Shown here piece after piece: positions 32,554 to 41,097 of a stretch of 64,000 bases of DNA; positions within the stretch are counted from its first letter, which is position 1, and each line of letters opens with the position of its first letter. Location: positions 2,480,001-2,544,000 of the forward strand of contig NZ_CP133592.1 in assembly GCF_031312595.1 (NCBI RefSeq), read 5' to 3'. The position numbers and the translations under genes are program-made. Below the pieces are notes generated by a model. That model ran no database searches. It was not told the DNA's origin and worked only from the letters and a program-made list of their open reading frames with translations. This stretch comes from Methanolobus sediminis (GTDB lineage: Archaea > Halobacteriota > Methanosarcinia > Methanosarcinales > Methanosarcinaceae).

Positions 32554-34569
32554 ATGGAATCATTAATTTATCTTGCCCCTCTTGCTGGTCTCGTTAGTTT
32601 GTTATTTGCTGGTTTCTTTGCAAAAAGTGTCCTTAGTGAGGATGCAGGTTCAGAGAAAATGCAGGAAATAGCAGGTGCCGTCCAGGAGGGTGCGATGGCA
32701 TATTTGAATCGTCAATATAAAACAATAGCAGTTGTTGCTATCATTCTTGCAGTACTCATCTTTGCTCTCCTTGATGAAGGAGCTAAGATCGCTGCCGGAT
32801 TCCTTGTTGGTGCAATAAGCTCTGCAGCAGCAGGTTATGTAGGTATGAACGTGTCCGTAAGGGCAAACGTCAGAACCGCAAGTGCAGCATCAAAGGGCCT
32901 TCAGAAGGCAATGTCCGTTGCATTCCGTGGTGGAGCTGTCACAGGTCTTGCTGTGGTCGGTCTCGCACTTCTCGGTACAAGTGGTTTCTACATCCTTTAC
33001 GGTGATGTTGACCTTGTAGTCGGTTTCGGATTCGGTGCAAGTCTTATCAGTCTCTTCGCAAGGGTTGGCGGTGGAATTTTCACAAAGGCAGCCGATGTAG
33101 GAGCAGATCTTGTAGGTAAGGTTGAAGCAGGAATTCCTGAAGATGACCCACGTAACGCAGGTGTAATTGCTGACAACGTAGGTGACAATGTAGGTGACTG
33201 TGCCGGTATGGGTGCTGACCTCTTTGAGACATACGTAGTAACAGTTCTTGCATCAATGCTTCTTGGATCACTTATCCTTGATTCATACGCAAACGCAATT
33301 CTTTTCCCACTCATCCTTGGTGCAGTGGCAATCTTCGCTTCTATCATTTCCGTTTTCTTCGTGAAGGTCGGCAGCGATGGAAAGATCATGAAAGCACTCT
33401 ATAAAGGAGTAGCAGTTTCTGCAGTTCTCTGTCTTGTCGCTTTCTATTTCGTTACAACTTCCCTCATGGGAGACATGAAATTCTATTATGCATCCATCGT
33501 GGGTGTAATTATCATGGTTCTCATGGTGGTTTTCACAGAATATTACACTTCAACTTCATTCCGTCCGGTAAAGACAATTGCAGCAGCATCCGAAACCGGT
33601 GCTGGTACAAACGTAATTTCCGGTCTTGCAATTGGTTTTGAAAGTACAGCACTTCCTGTAATCATCATCATTGTAGGTATCCTGTCTTCATTCTTCATCG
33701 TAGGTGGAGCAGCAAGCCCTGCAATCGGTCTTTATGGTATTGCAGTCGCAGCAGCAGCAATGCTCTCCACAACCGGTATGATCGTAGCTCTTGACTCATA
33801 TGGTCCTATCACTGACAACGCTGGTGGTATCGCAGAAATGGCTGGCATGCCATCCAATGTACGTAAGATCACCGATGCACTTGATGCAGTAGGTAACACC
33901 ACAAAGGCAGTCACAAAGGGATATGCAATTGGATCAGCTGCACTTGGTGCACTGGCACTTTTCGCAGATTACACAGGTAAGGTCAATCTTACAGGTGCTG
34001 ACCTCAGTCTTACCAAGCCAGTTGTTCTTGTAGGTCTTTTCATTGGTGGACTGCTTCCATTCGTTTTCAGTGCTGTAACAATGCAGGCTGTAGGAAAGGC
34101 AGCATTCAAGATCGTAAACGAGGTTCGTCGCCAGTTCCGTGAAATCCCAGGAATCATGGAAGGAACTGCAAAGCCTGAATATGGTAAATGTGTCGATATC
34201 GTCACAGCAGCAGCAATTAAGGAAATGGCCATACCTGGTGCACTCGCTATCTTCACACCAGTGATTGTTGGTCTTGTACTTGGTCCTGCAGCTCTTGGTG
34301 GTCTTCTTATCGGTATCATTGTCTGTGGTCTGTTACTCGCCCTCACAATGGACAATGGTGGTGGAGCATGGGACAATGCTAAGAAGCTCATTGAAGACGG
34401 AAAGTACGGTGGAAAAGGCTCAGAGGCTCACAAGGCAGCTGTAGTCGGTGACACTGTCGGTGACCCATTCAAGGACACATCCGGACCTGCTCTTAACGCT
34501 CTGATCAAGGTAGTGAACATGGTAGCAATCCTGTTCTCAGCACTGTTCATCGGAAAGGGTCTCTTCTAA
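32554..34569 (+). CDS. hppA: Membrane-bound proton-translocating pyrophosphatase
   Basis: Couples PPi hydrolysis to ion transport across the cell membrane. 671 residues with about 16 hydrophobic helices. Catalytic motifs are complete: [45 protein letters not shown], the [11 protein letters not shown] loop, and the C-terminal [12 protein letters not shown] and [17 protein letters not shown]. The diagnostic position in [18 protein letters not shown] is Lys rather than Ala, the signature of K+-independent H+-pumping enzymes. A GAGAGGAG site precedes the ATG and codon use is strongly biased, indicating high expression. It is monocistronic with its own terminator. Confidence 0.96.
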   Translation: MESLIYLAPLAGLVSLLFAGFFAKSVLSEDAGSEKMQEIAGAVQEGAMAYLNRQYKTIAVVAIILAVLIFALLDEGAKIAAGFLVGAISSAAAGYVGMNVSVRANVRTASAASKGLQKAMSVAFRGGAVTGLAVVGLALLGTSGFYILYGDVDLVVGFGFGASLISLFARVGGGIFTKAADVGADLVGKVEAGIPEDDPRNAGVIADNVGDNVGDCAGMGADLFETYVVTVLASMLLGSLILDSYANAILFPLILGAVAIFASIISVFFVKVGSDGKIMKALYKGVAVSAVLCLVAFYFVTTSLMGDMKFYYASIVGVIIMVLMVVFTEYYTSTSFRPVKTIAAASETGAGTNVISGLAIGFESTALPVIIIIVGILSSFFIVGGAASPAIGLYGIAVAAAAMLSTTGMIVALDSYGPITDNAGGIAEMAGMPSNVRKITDALDAVGNTTKAVTKGYAIGSAALGALALFADYTGKVNLTGADLSLTKPVVLVGLFIGGLLPFVFSAVTMQAVGKAAFKIVNEVRRQFREIPGIMEGTAKPEYGKCVDIVTAAAIKEMAIPGALAIFTPVIVGLVLGPAALGGLLIGIIVCGLLLALTMDNGGGAWDNAKKLIEDGKYGGKGSEAHKAAVVGDTVGDPFKDTSGPALNALIKVVNMVAILFSALFIGKGLF

Positions 34570-34588
34570 ACAAAATAAACAAAAATCA

Positions 34589-34606
34589 TTCCGGCTTTTG
34601 CCGGAA
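34589..34606 (+). terminator. Hairpin terminator of hppA
   Basis: TTCCGGC and GCCGGAA pair around TTTT, followed by a T-rich tail (CTCTTTTCTTTTT). Confidence 0.75.
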
Positions 34607-34800
34607 ACTCTTTTCTTTTTACTTAATCTGTTTCTGTTGCATTCTATTCTGCCAGTTTTCGCTATGTTACAGGCTTTCTTTATGTAAGTCTTAAAATAAT
34701 ACTGAAATCAAGCCAATTTTACCAAAAATACAGAGTTCAATCTCAATTTGTTATTGAGAGTATATACAGAAACAGTCATACAAAATAGAAATTTGTGTTT

Positions 34801-34884
34801 GCACGGGTGGTTGGGTTTAATATATTTGGGGAGTGGGGTTTAAGTGTGGGAGTGGGTTTAGTGTATGAAAAGAGCCACCCGCGC
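34801..34884. ncRNA. G-tract hairpin element with quadruplex potential
   Basis: GCACGGGTGG (34801-34810) and CCACCCGCGC (34875-34884) pair with one mismatch. The enclosed 64 bases carry GGG (34813-34815), GGGG (34828-34831), GGGG (34835-34838), GGG (34848-34850) and GGG (34854-34856) separated by short T/A-rich spacers, enough for an intramolecular G-quadruplex. It stands out sharply from the AT-rich 34607-35066 interval, which holds no gene. Whether it works as RNA or DNA is unknown. Confidence 0.45.
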
Positions 34885-35066
34885 AAGAACAATCTAGAAA
34901 AGACATGATGATATTTATATCTTTTGTTCTGACTTTGCACTTTTGCTCATGAGTAATTTTCTTGTAAATTTGACATCAATATATCTCTTCTGTTTTTCTT
35001 GATAAATATGGGATGCAAATAAATAATAGAGTAACGTAGTGTCAGTATCTTCGGAGTAATATTGAT

Positions 35067-35969
35067 ATGGTAGAGGACATTGGAACACTTGTTCGTAAGG
35101 GATTTGGAACATGGACCGGCAACCTTAACCTATGCCTGCCTTTTATATTGAAGATAGTTGCATCTATTATGTTTTTTATGTTTGCAGTATTTTTGTTCAC
35201 TATTATGTTCATTGCTCCGGAAATGTCAGACACAATAGATCCTGCGAACATGGCACAGAATGAGCTGCTTGATCTGCTGCATTCTGTATTCTATGAAAAT
35301 ATGTTATATATAGCAGTTTTCTCCGTTTTCATGTTTTTGATTTACATGGTCATTGATTCTTTCATTACGGCCGGAGCTATAGGCATGGCCAAAGAGGCTC
35401 TGGAAAAAGGTCATACTAAGATAGGTACCATGTTCACAACCGGAAAAAGAAATTATCTGAACCTGTTCTTTGTCAATGTGCTGATTCTCTTATTGATATT
35501 AGCCGGCATGATATTCTTGGTTCCCGGTATTCTTTCCATAGATGATATCAATATTCTTCTGTCAAATCCAGATATGGCTGTTGCCAGCGCATCACTGCTG
35601 GTCTTAGGTGTCATTGTGTGGGGATTTTACATACTTTTTATCAGTTTTCTTCTCTTCCTTGTAAATTATGTGCTTGTGGTAGACGAACTCGACCCTATAA
35701 CTGCAATTGAAACCGGAGTATCACTTGTCCTGTCCAATAAACTGGCATCCATAGGGATTTGGTTATTCATCATGGGAATCCTCTTTGTACTGGAATTCAT
35801 AGGACAAATTACATCTTACGTTGATATAATAGCTCAGCTATGGTCACTTATCGATCTTCTATTGAGCACCATAGTAATACAACCTCTGGTAGCTGTATGG
35901 CTCACACGTTTCTACCTTGACAGAACAGAAAGGAAATTGTATTCCTTTGAGGATTACTTGCTGGATTGA
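35067..35969 (+). CDS. Polytopic membrane protein (DUF7847-like)
   Basis: 300 residues with about six strongly hydrophobic helices (near 28-50, 78-102, 135-160, 175-205, 225-245, 255-280). The layout of an N-terminal EDIGTLVRKGFGTWTGNLNLCLPF segment followed by membrane helices and VLVVDELDPITAIETGVSLV resembles the glycerophosphoryl diester phosphodiesterase-membrane/DUF7847-type archaeal proteins. No catalytic motif is visible. Its 3' end overlaps the convergent TtuA-like gene by 16 bases. Confidence 0.7.
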   Translation: MVEDIGTLVRKGFGTWTGNLNLCLPFILKIVASIMFFMFAVFLFTIMFIAPEMSDTIDPANMAQNELLDLLHSVFYENMLYIAVFSVFMFLIYMVIDSFITAGAIGMAKEALEKGHTKIGTMFTTGKRNYLNLFFVNVLILLLILAGMIFLVPGILSIDDINILLSNPDMAVASASLLVLGVIVWGFYILFISFLLFLVNYVLVVDELDPITAIETGVSLVLSNKLASIGIWLFIMGILFVLEFIGQITSYVDIIAQLWSLIDLLLSTIVIQPLVAVWLTRFYLDRTERKLYSFEDYLLD

Positions 35970-36883
35970 TCACGTTTGAGCAGTTTACAAGCCTGGCATA
36001 TCTTCTCGGTACATGCCTGGCCGCATATATTGCAACTCTGAAGTCCTTCCTGAGGGTATTCTCTTCCAAGAATCCCTGATACTTTATCAAAACCGCTTAA
36101 CAGAGCGTATTTTGTACCGGGATGTCTCACTTCAAATTCATTCAGCATTGCTCTTATTTCTCTTCTCATGGCTTCATGAGCATAAGGACATCCACCAAAA
36201 CCAAGGGGTAGATCTTGGAGATACGCGTAAAGTGCGACCTCTTTCTCAGGAATATGTCTCAGAGGTTTCATCCTGAGCACAAGTCCTTCAAGCTCTTTTG
36301 GAGGAGCCAGTCTTACCATACGGGAAACGTCGCCTTTCAGATGATTCAGCAGGATGGTCTGTGCCTCATCGTCAAGGTTGTGTCCGATAGCAAGTTTTGT
36401 AGCTCCTATATCCAGGGCAATTTTGTTGAGAAGTGATTTCCTGAGGACACCACAATAGCTGCAAGCACCTTTTTCTCTCTGCTGGGGTGCTATCTCATCC
36501 ATGGTGGTGTCATATTCGTCTTTGAATGAGCGGACAATATGCCTGATTCCAAGTTTTGAGGTAAGTTCACGCGCGGATTCAATAGTATCCATACGATAGC
36601 CTTCAATTCCTTCATCAATGGAAATCCCTACGATTTCAATATCAGGCCTCTGACCGAACAATTTATGGAGTATATATAGAGTTGTGCTGCTGTCCTTGCC
36701 ACCACTCAGACCAACAGCTATCACTTCATTTTTTCTGATGCTGTAATGCTTCCGGATTGTCAGCTTAATCTTGCGTTCAACATCCTCTATGAAATGCTTC
36801 CTGCAAAGGTGCATGCCTGAATATTTCTGAAAAATGATTGCATTATTGTTGCATTTGTCACATTTTATCGTTTTTGAATCCAT
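35954..36883 (-). CDS. TtuA/Ncs6-family tRNA 2-thiolation enzyme
   Basis: ATP-dependent sulfur-insertion enzyme for thiouridine in tRNA. 309 residues: an N-terminal zinc finger (CDKCNNNAIIF...LCRKHF), PP-loop AVGLSGGKDSSTTLYIL, adenylation-associated GHNLDDEAQTILLNHLKGD, Fe-S cluster cysteines CSYC near residue 141 and GGCPYAHEAMRRE, and a C-terminal zinc finger CNICGQACTEKICQACKL. This is the TtuA (TIGR00269-like) layout, used with a ubiquitin-like sulfur carrier activated by an E1-like enzyme such as the one at 25738. Whether it thiolates U34 or U54 cannot be decided from the sequence. Confidence 0.9.
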   Translation of the reverse strand: MDSKTIKCDKCNNNAIIFQKYSGMHLCRKHFIEDVERKIKLTIRKHYSIRKNEVIAVGLSGGKDSSTTLYILHKLFGQRPDIEIVGISIDEGIEGYRMDTIESARELTSKLGIRHIVRSFKDEYDTTMDEIAPQQREKGACSYCGVLRKSLLNKIALDIGATKLAIGHNLDDEAQTILLNHLKGDVSRMVRLAPPKELEGLVLRMKPLRHIPEKEVALYAYLQDLPLGFGGCPYAHEAMRREIRAMLNEFEVRHPGTKYALLSGFDKVSGILGREYPQEGLQSCNICGQACTEKICQACKLLKRDQSSK

Positions 36884-37040
36884 TAGTTATGGACATGGAA
36901 TCTTATTATATAAACTTATTATTGACCAGAATTTGAGAGTGTCAGATGGACCTTTATTGCACGATATTTATTTTAAAACTAAAAAGCAAGAATTAAGTAC
37001 TAATCAAATATTTTCATGCAAAACGTAAAGGAAAACGATA

Positions 37041-38381
37041 ATGAGTGTTCTGACAGATGTTCCCATATGGATATTTCTGATATCTGTGGTCGCCGGTTAT
37101 CTACTGGGGGTTATCTCCGGTCTGGTCCCGGGAATTCACACCAACAACTTTGCACTCATACTTCTTGCATTCTCTCCCTGCCTTTCAGAGAACGGTCTGC
37201 CAGTAGTCTGCATTGCATCAATGATACTGGCAAATTCCATCTCACATACATTTCACGACATAATCCCATCAATTTTTCTCGGGGCACCCGGCGAGGATAC
37301 CGCTCTGGCAGTACTTCCCGGTCACACCCTGCTGCTTGAAGGTCAGGGTGCACAGGCCATCCGTCTCTCAGCCCTTGGAAGTGCCGGTTCCGTAGTGCTT
37401 TCCCTTCTCACGGTAATCCCTCTTTCATTCCTCTTCGTGAAAGGTTATCAGGTAATTCAGAATAACATGGCATATATTCTCATCTTTGTTGTCCTTGTAA
37501 TGGTCATGACAGAGAAAGGTGAGTACCTCCGCGGTGAAGGAAGGATAAACGTATGGAGAAACAGGGCCTTTGCGTTCCTGCTCTTTGGAATGAGTGGCTT
37601 GTTAGGTATTTTTGCATTCAGGATGGAATCTTTCTCATCTCCAATAATAAGCTGGGCAGAGGGTTCAATACTACTTCCACTTTTAAGTGGTCTCTTTGGT
37701 GCATCCCAGCTCATCATAAGCCTGTTCTCTGACCCGGTAATTCCCATGCAGTATGATTCAAGACCGGACCTGGAAAGGAACAGAATTCTCCGGGGAATTG
37801 TAACCGGAAGTATATTCGGGTCCATTGTAGCATGGTTACCGGGAGTTTCCTCTTCCATAGCAACTGTTTTTGCAAGACTTTTTGTAAAAGAGGGGTCAAG
37901 TTCAAAGAATGTATTCCGGGATGACAGGGCTTTACTGAGTTCCTCAAAAGAGTTCATCGTCTCGATCTCAGGTGTCAACACAAGTAACGCGATATTCGGA
38001 TTGATGGCGCTTGCATTCATAGGAAAGACAAGGAGCGGTGCAATGGTAGCCATAGATGAGCTGATGGGTGCTATCTCTCTTGAGACTCCAATTGTCATTT
38101 TATTTTTGTGTGTCATACTATTGACATCATTGCTCTCATATCTCTCCACAATATATCTTGGCGATAACATTCACCACGTGCTGGAACGTATTAACTATTC
38201 CAGGCTTTGCTACAGTATCATCTTCTTCCTTGCAGTCATGGTATTGTTATCTACAGGGATGTTCGGTATACTCATCTTTATCATATCAATTCCAATAGGA
38301 ATGCTTGCACCTTTCCTTGGGGTTAAAAAGAGCCATTGCATGGGTGTGATATTGTTGCCTGTGATCATTTATTTCATTTGA
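37041..38381 (+). CDS. TctA-like permease (COG1784 type)
   Basis: 446 residues, about 11 hydrophobic segments. It begins with IFLISVVAGYLLGVISGLVPGIHTNNFALILLAF; the G-x-x-x-G-L-x-P-G-x-H motif is repeated in the second half as FGSIVAWLPGVSSSIATVFARLF, the inverted-repeat signature of TctA permeases. ISHTFHDIIPSIFLGAPGEDTALAVLPGH is the family loop. Archaeal members lack the TctB/TctC partners, and none is seen here, so the substrate is unknown. AAAGGAAAA precedes the ATG. Confidence 0.85.
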   Translation: MSVLTDVPIWIFLISVVAGYLLGVISGLVPGIHTNNFALILLAFSPCLSENGLPVVCIASMILANSISHTFHDIIPSIFLGAPGEDTALAVLPGHTLLLEGQGAQAIRLSALGSAGSVVLSLLTVIPLSFLFVKGYQVIQNNMAYILIFVVLVMVMTEKGEYLRGEGRINVWRNRAFAFLLFGMSGLLGIFAFRMESFSSPIISWAEGSILLPLLSGLFGASQLIISLFSDPVIPMQYDSRPDLERNRILRGIVTGSIFGSIVAWLPGVSSSIATVFARLFVKEGSSSKNVFRDDRALLSSSKEFIVSISGVNTSNAIFGLMALAFIGKTRSGAMVAIDELMGAISLETPIVILFLCVILLTSLLSYLSTIYLGDNIHHVLERINYSRLCYSIIFFLAVMVLLSTGMFGILIFIISIPIGMLAPFLGVKKSHCMGVILLPVIIYFI

Positions 38382-38509
38382 ACAAGTCCGCAGATCAGTA
38401 TTCTGGATGTTCTGGTCTGCCTCATTCCATATGAACAAATTAAAAATCGAGGTGTGAATATCATCATAACTATTCCCCTTAATGAGACATTATCTCTTGC
38501 TTTTGCTAA
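38382..38509. other. Short intergenic spacer, nothing seen
   Basis: AT-rich sequence between the permease stop and the decayed histidine kinase. No terminator or promoter could be supported. Confidence 0.3.
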
Positions 38510-38878
38510 TTATTGTTGGTAGGAGCAATTCGAATTGGTCTTTAAAGGGATCTCAAATATGAAAGCAGAACCTTTTCCCAATTCACTCTCGGCCCATGTT
38601 TTCCCGCTATGCATTTCCACGAATCTCTTAACAAGTGCCAAACCAAGCCCCGTTCCTCCATATGATCGGTTTATGCCGGAATCCAGTTGTGTGAAGGCAG
38701 AAATAACTTTGTTTTGTTTTCTTCAGAGATCCCTATGCCTGTATCTGTTACAGCAAATTATGCCATACTTCCAGCCGGATGTGCCGAGATCGTTATCTTC
38801 CCTTCCATAGGAGTGAATTTGATAGCATTGGTTAATTCTTCCATTTCTGGCAGTTTTGCTTCGAGCCTAAAATAAAAG
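38510..38878 (-). pseudogene. Decayed histidine kinase fragment (ATPase domain only)
   Basis: Reverse-strand translation gives N-box LTNAIKFTPMEGKITISAHPAGSMA, then an in-frame TAA, G1 FAVTDTGIGISEENKTKLF, a frameshift, FTQLDSGINRSYGGTGLGLALVKRFVEMHSGK and a normal end FIFEIPLKTN. The PAS and phosphoacceptor regions are missing upstream. The internal stop is TAA, not TAG, so pyrrolysine readthrough cannot rescue it. The remnant is similar to, but not a copy of, the intact kinase at 16948. Confidence 0.85.
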
Positions 38879-38945
38879 ATGGGGGCATAATACCTGCAGT
38901 GGGAGAGTGTTTAGGTCTCATACCTTTCATAGATCGTATTGGTAA

Positions 38946-39332
38946 CTATAAGCTATTAATTAGCTTATTCCCAAGTATCTCAGTATCTTCATGTGAATAA
39001 GCAGGAGAACAACAACATAGTAATCTAAGTTCTTTTTCTCCGATATTTTTAATATTATGGAAGGTTCCCGGATGAATGCAAACAGAATCTCCCTCTTCAA
39101 CAAAAATCGATTCATCCCCAAGTGTCATCAGACCACAGCCTGATAAAATGTGATATATTTCCTCAGTAACGTTGTGCCGGTGTAAAAGAGTAGAAGCTCC
39201 TGCAGGAACAGTAGCTTCAGCAATACTCTGTGCAGAGTTGCCATGAACCAGAGGATGCATCAGTTCTTTAATGGACGATCCATCTTTGGTTATGTAGGCT
39301 TCAACATCCCTGCAGGAAGTCTTTATCTTCAT
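38946..39332 (-). CDS. Single-domain cupin protein
   Basis: 128 residues. Cupin motif 1 is TLLHRHNVTEEIYHILSGCGLM (His, His, Glu ligands) and motif 2 is VCIHPGTFHNIKNIG, a complete metal-binding set. Function within this small family ranges from sugar isomerases to dioxygenases and cannot be assigned. Unusual detail: a CCC run (LLCCCSPAYSHEDTEI) follows motif 2. It lies 28 bases downstream of cooC on the same strand. Confidence 0.85.
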   Translation of the reverse strand: MKIKTSCRDVEAYITKDGSSIKELMHPLVHGNSAQSIAEATVPAGASTLLHRHNVTEEIYHILSGCGLMTLGDESIFVEEGDSVCIHPGTFHNIKNIGEKELRLLCCCSPAYSHEDTEILGNKLINSL

Positions 39333-39360
39333 GCTATCGGTTGGTTAAATTCAATAAGAT

Positions 39361-40131
39361 CTAATTATCTTTCTCGAACCCGGCTATCATTTCAAGCATC
39401 CTGTCCTTTATCTCAGTGACAGAATCCACCCATTTACCACCAACATCTATTGGTGAAAGCCCGTTGAAATCAGCTTCCACAAGGTCCGGGTCGTATGGTA
39501 TCTGACCGAGTACCGGTATTCCCAGCTCTTCCAGTTTAGGTTTGATGTTAGCTGATGTTCCCTTATTGATAACTGCAGCAAGGTGTTTTATCTCAATACC
39601 TTCGGAAAGTTCCTTGATCCTCTGTGCGGTCTCAATGGAACGCATACCCGGTTCAACAACAACGATCATAAGATCGATTCCGCGTGTGGTTCCTCTTCCT
39701 AGATGCTCGATACCTGCTTCCATATCAAGTATCACTGCGCTGCTGTCCTTGAGCACCACATGTCTCAGGAAAGCTTTCAGGAATGCTGAAGCAGGACACA
39801 TACAGCCGCTTCCTCCTCTTTCCACAGTTCCCATTACAAGCATTTTGACATTATCTGGTCCGACAACACCAAATTTATTAACAACATCATCAACTTTCGG
39901 GTTGTAATTGAACATGCCGCCTTTTTCACCGGCCCTTTCTTCAATGAGGTCCTTGTAATCGGTAAGCGGCTGGGGAGCCTTTTCTATTCCCAGAGATGAA
40001 GCCAAATTCATATCAGCATCTGCATCAATGGCAAGCACATCATAACCATCTCTTGCCAGCATTCTTGCCAGAGTGCCGGATAGTGTAGTCTTGCCAACTC
40101 CGCCTTTTCCCGTGACTGCAATTTTTACCAT
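39361..40131 (-). CDS. cooC: CooC-type nickel-insertion ATPase
   Basis: MinD-like ATPase that matures nickel sites in carbon monoxide dehydrogenase. 256 residues. Deviant Walker A TGKGGVGKTTLSG at about 7-19, AIDADADMNLASSLG as switch I, the nickel/zinc-binding CxC in GSGCMCPAS (C110, C112), and VILDMEAGIEHLGRGT as switch II. The CxC distinguishes it from MinD/Mrp. No CODH/ACDS gene lies nearby, so it acts on an enzyme encoded elsewhere or is one of several copies. Confidence 0.93.
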   Translation of the reverse strand: MVKIAVTGKGGVGKTTLSGTLARMLARDGYDVLAIDADADMNLASSLGIEKAPQPLTDYKDLIEERAGEKGGMFNYNPKVDDVVNKFGVVGPDNVKMLVMGTVERGGSGCMCPASAFLKAFLRHVVLKDSSAVILDMEAGIEHLGRGTTRGIDLMIVVVEPGMRSIETAQRIKELSEGIEIKHLAAVINKGTSANIKPKLEELGIPVLGQIPYDPDLVEADFNGLSPIDVGGKWVDSVTEIKDRMLEMIAGFEKDN

Positions 40132-40229
40132 GCTTTGAACTGAGAATTTATGTGAATTATATTTTCCGGTATGGTAACTAAGAGAATATAGTTTTGCCCA
40201 AAAAACGGTAATTCAAATAAATCTTTAAA

Positions 40230-41087
40230 TTACTTCAGACCTGCACGGATGTATGATATATTGTCTTTCTCCCAGACATCTACTTTGTAACCTGCATCCA
40301 AAAAGAGTGCTTTCCAGTCATCAGGGTATCTTTGTACATCATGGTAGTGATCAATGGGTTCCACTGCAATTACTTCGCCCGATGGCTTTAGAACCCTTTT
40401 GATATCTATCAATGCTCTTGGTATGTCATCAAGATGATGCAGCATAAAGAAGCAAGCTACTGTATCAAAGTATCCTTCTTCAAAAGGTAACTCATACGTG
40501 CTGCCTACAACAAATTTTGTATTGGTTACACCTTCAAATTTTGCATCGAATTTGCATTGTTCTATGGCACTATCAAGCACGTCTATTCCATATATTATGG
40601 CATCTGGCTTTGCTTCGGCCATCATTATTGCAAGGGTTCCCAGGCCACAGCCAACGTCAAGTATGTTATTTCCATTTAGTAGTGGAAGGACATCACTGAA
40701 GGACTTCATTTTCCTTGGTTCCATATAACCTTGCGGGAACTGTGCTTCTTCGATTTTGTCAAAATATGTGTATGGTAAAATGCTATAGATGCTAGCACCA
40801 TTTTCAGCCATCAGACCCCTTATATAATGCATGTTTCCTTCTTTTCGGATGTAACTTACAACAGAAGCTCCCATGCCTGCACAGAACCTTTTGTTTAGTT
40901 CTTCTTTGCTTTGAGGAAACTTTATTTTCAGCGGGTCATGTATTACTATATAATGCGAGTGTTTATCTGTGAAAAATCCGTCTTCTGATCCTGTAATCTC
41001 AATACCACTTATTGCCTGTCTCCATAGAGGCAGCATCTTCAAGTTCTCTTCCGAAGTATGATTATGAACTTTTCCTATGCTTTCCAT
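40230..41087 (-). CDS. SAM-dependent methyltransferase with unique N-terminal domain
   Basis: 285 residues. The C-terminal class I Rossmann methyltransferase has motif I NILDVGCGLGTLAIMMAE near residue 137, motif II GIDVLDSAIEQC and motif IV VACFFMLHHLDDIPRALIDIKRVLKPSGEVIAVEP. The preceding 130 residues (including YIVIHDPLKIKFPQSKEELNKRFCAGMGASVVSYIRKEG) are not part of the fold and may bind the substrate. It lies 10 bases downstream of the MFS exporter, so both are controlled by the double operator at 42339-42393. Chemical modification coupled to export is a reasonable inference. Confidence 0.82.
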   Translation of the reverse strand: MESIGKVHNHTSEENLKMLPLWRQAISGIEITGSEDGFFTDKHSHYIVIHDPLKIKFPQSKEELNKRFCAGMGASVVSYIRKEGNMHYIRGLMAENGASIYSILPYTYFDKIEEAQFPQGYMEPRKMKSFSDVLPLLNGNNILDVGCGLGTLAIMMAEAKPDAIIYGIDVLDSAIEQCKFDAKFEGVTNTKFVVGSTYELPFEEGYFDTVACFFMLHHLDDIPRALIDIKRVLKPSGEVIAVEPIDHYHDVQRYPDDWKALFLDAGYKVDVWEKDNISYIRAGLK

Positions 41088-41097
41088 TTAGTCACCT

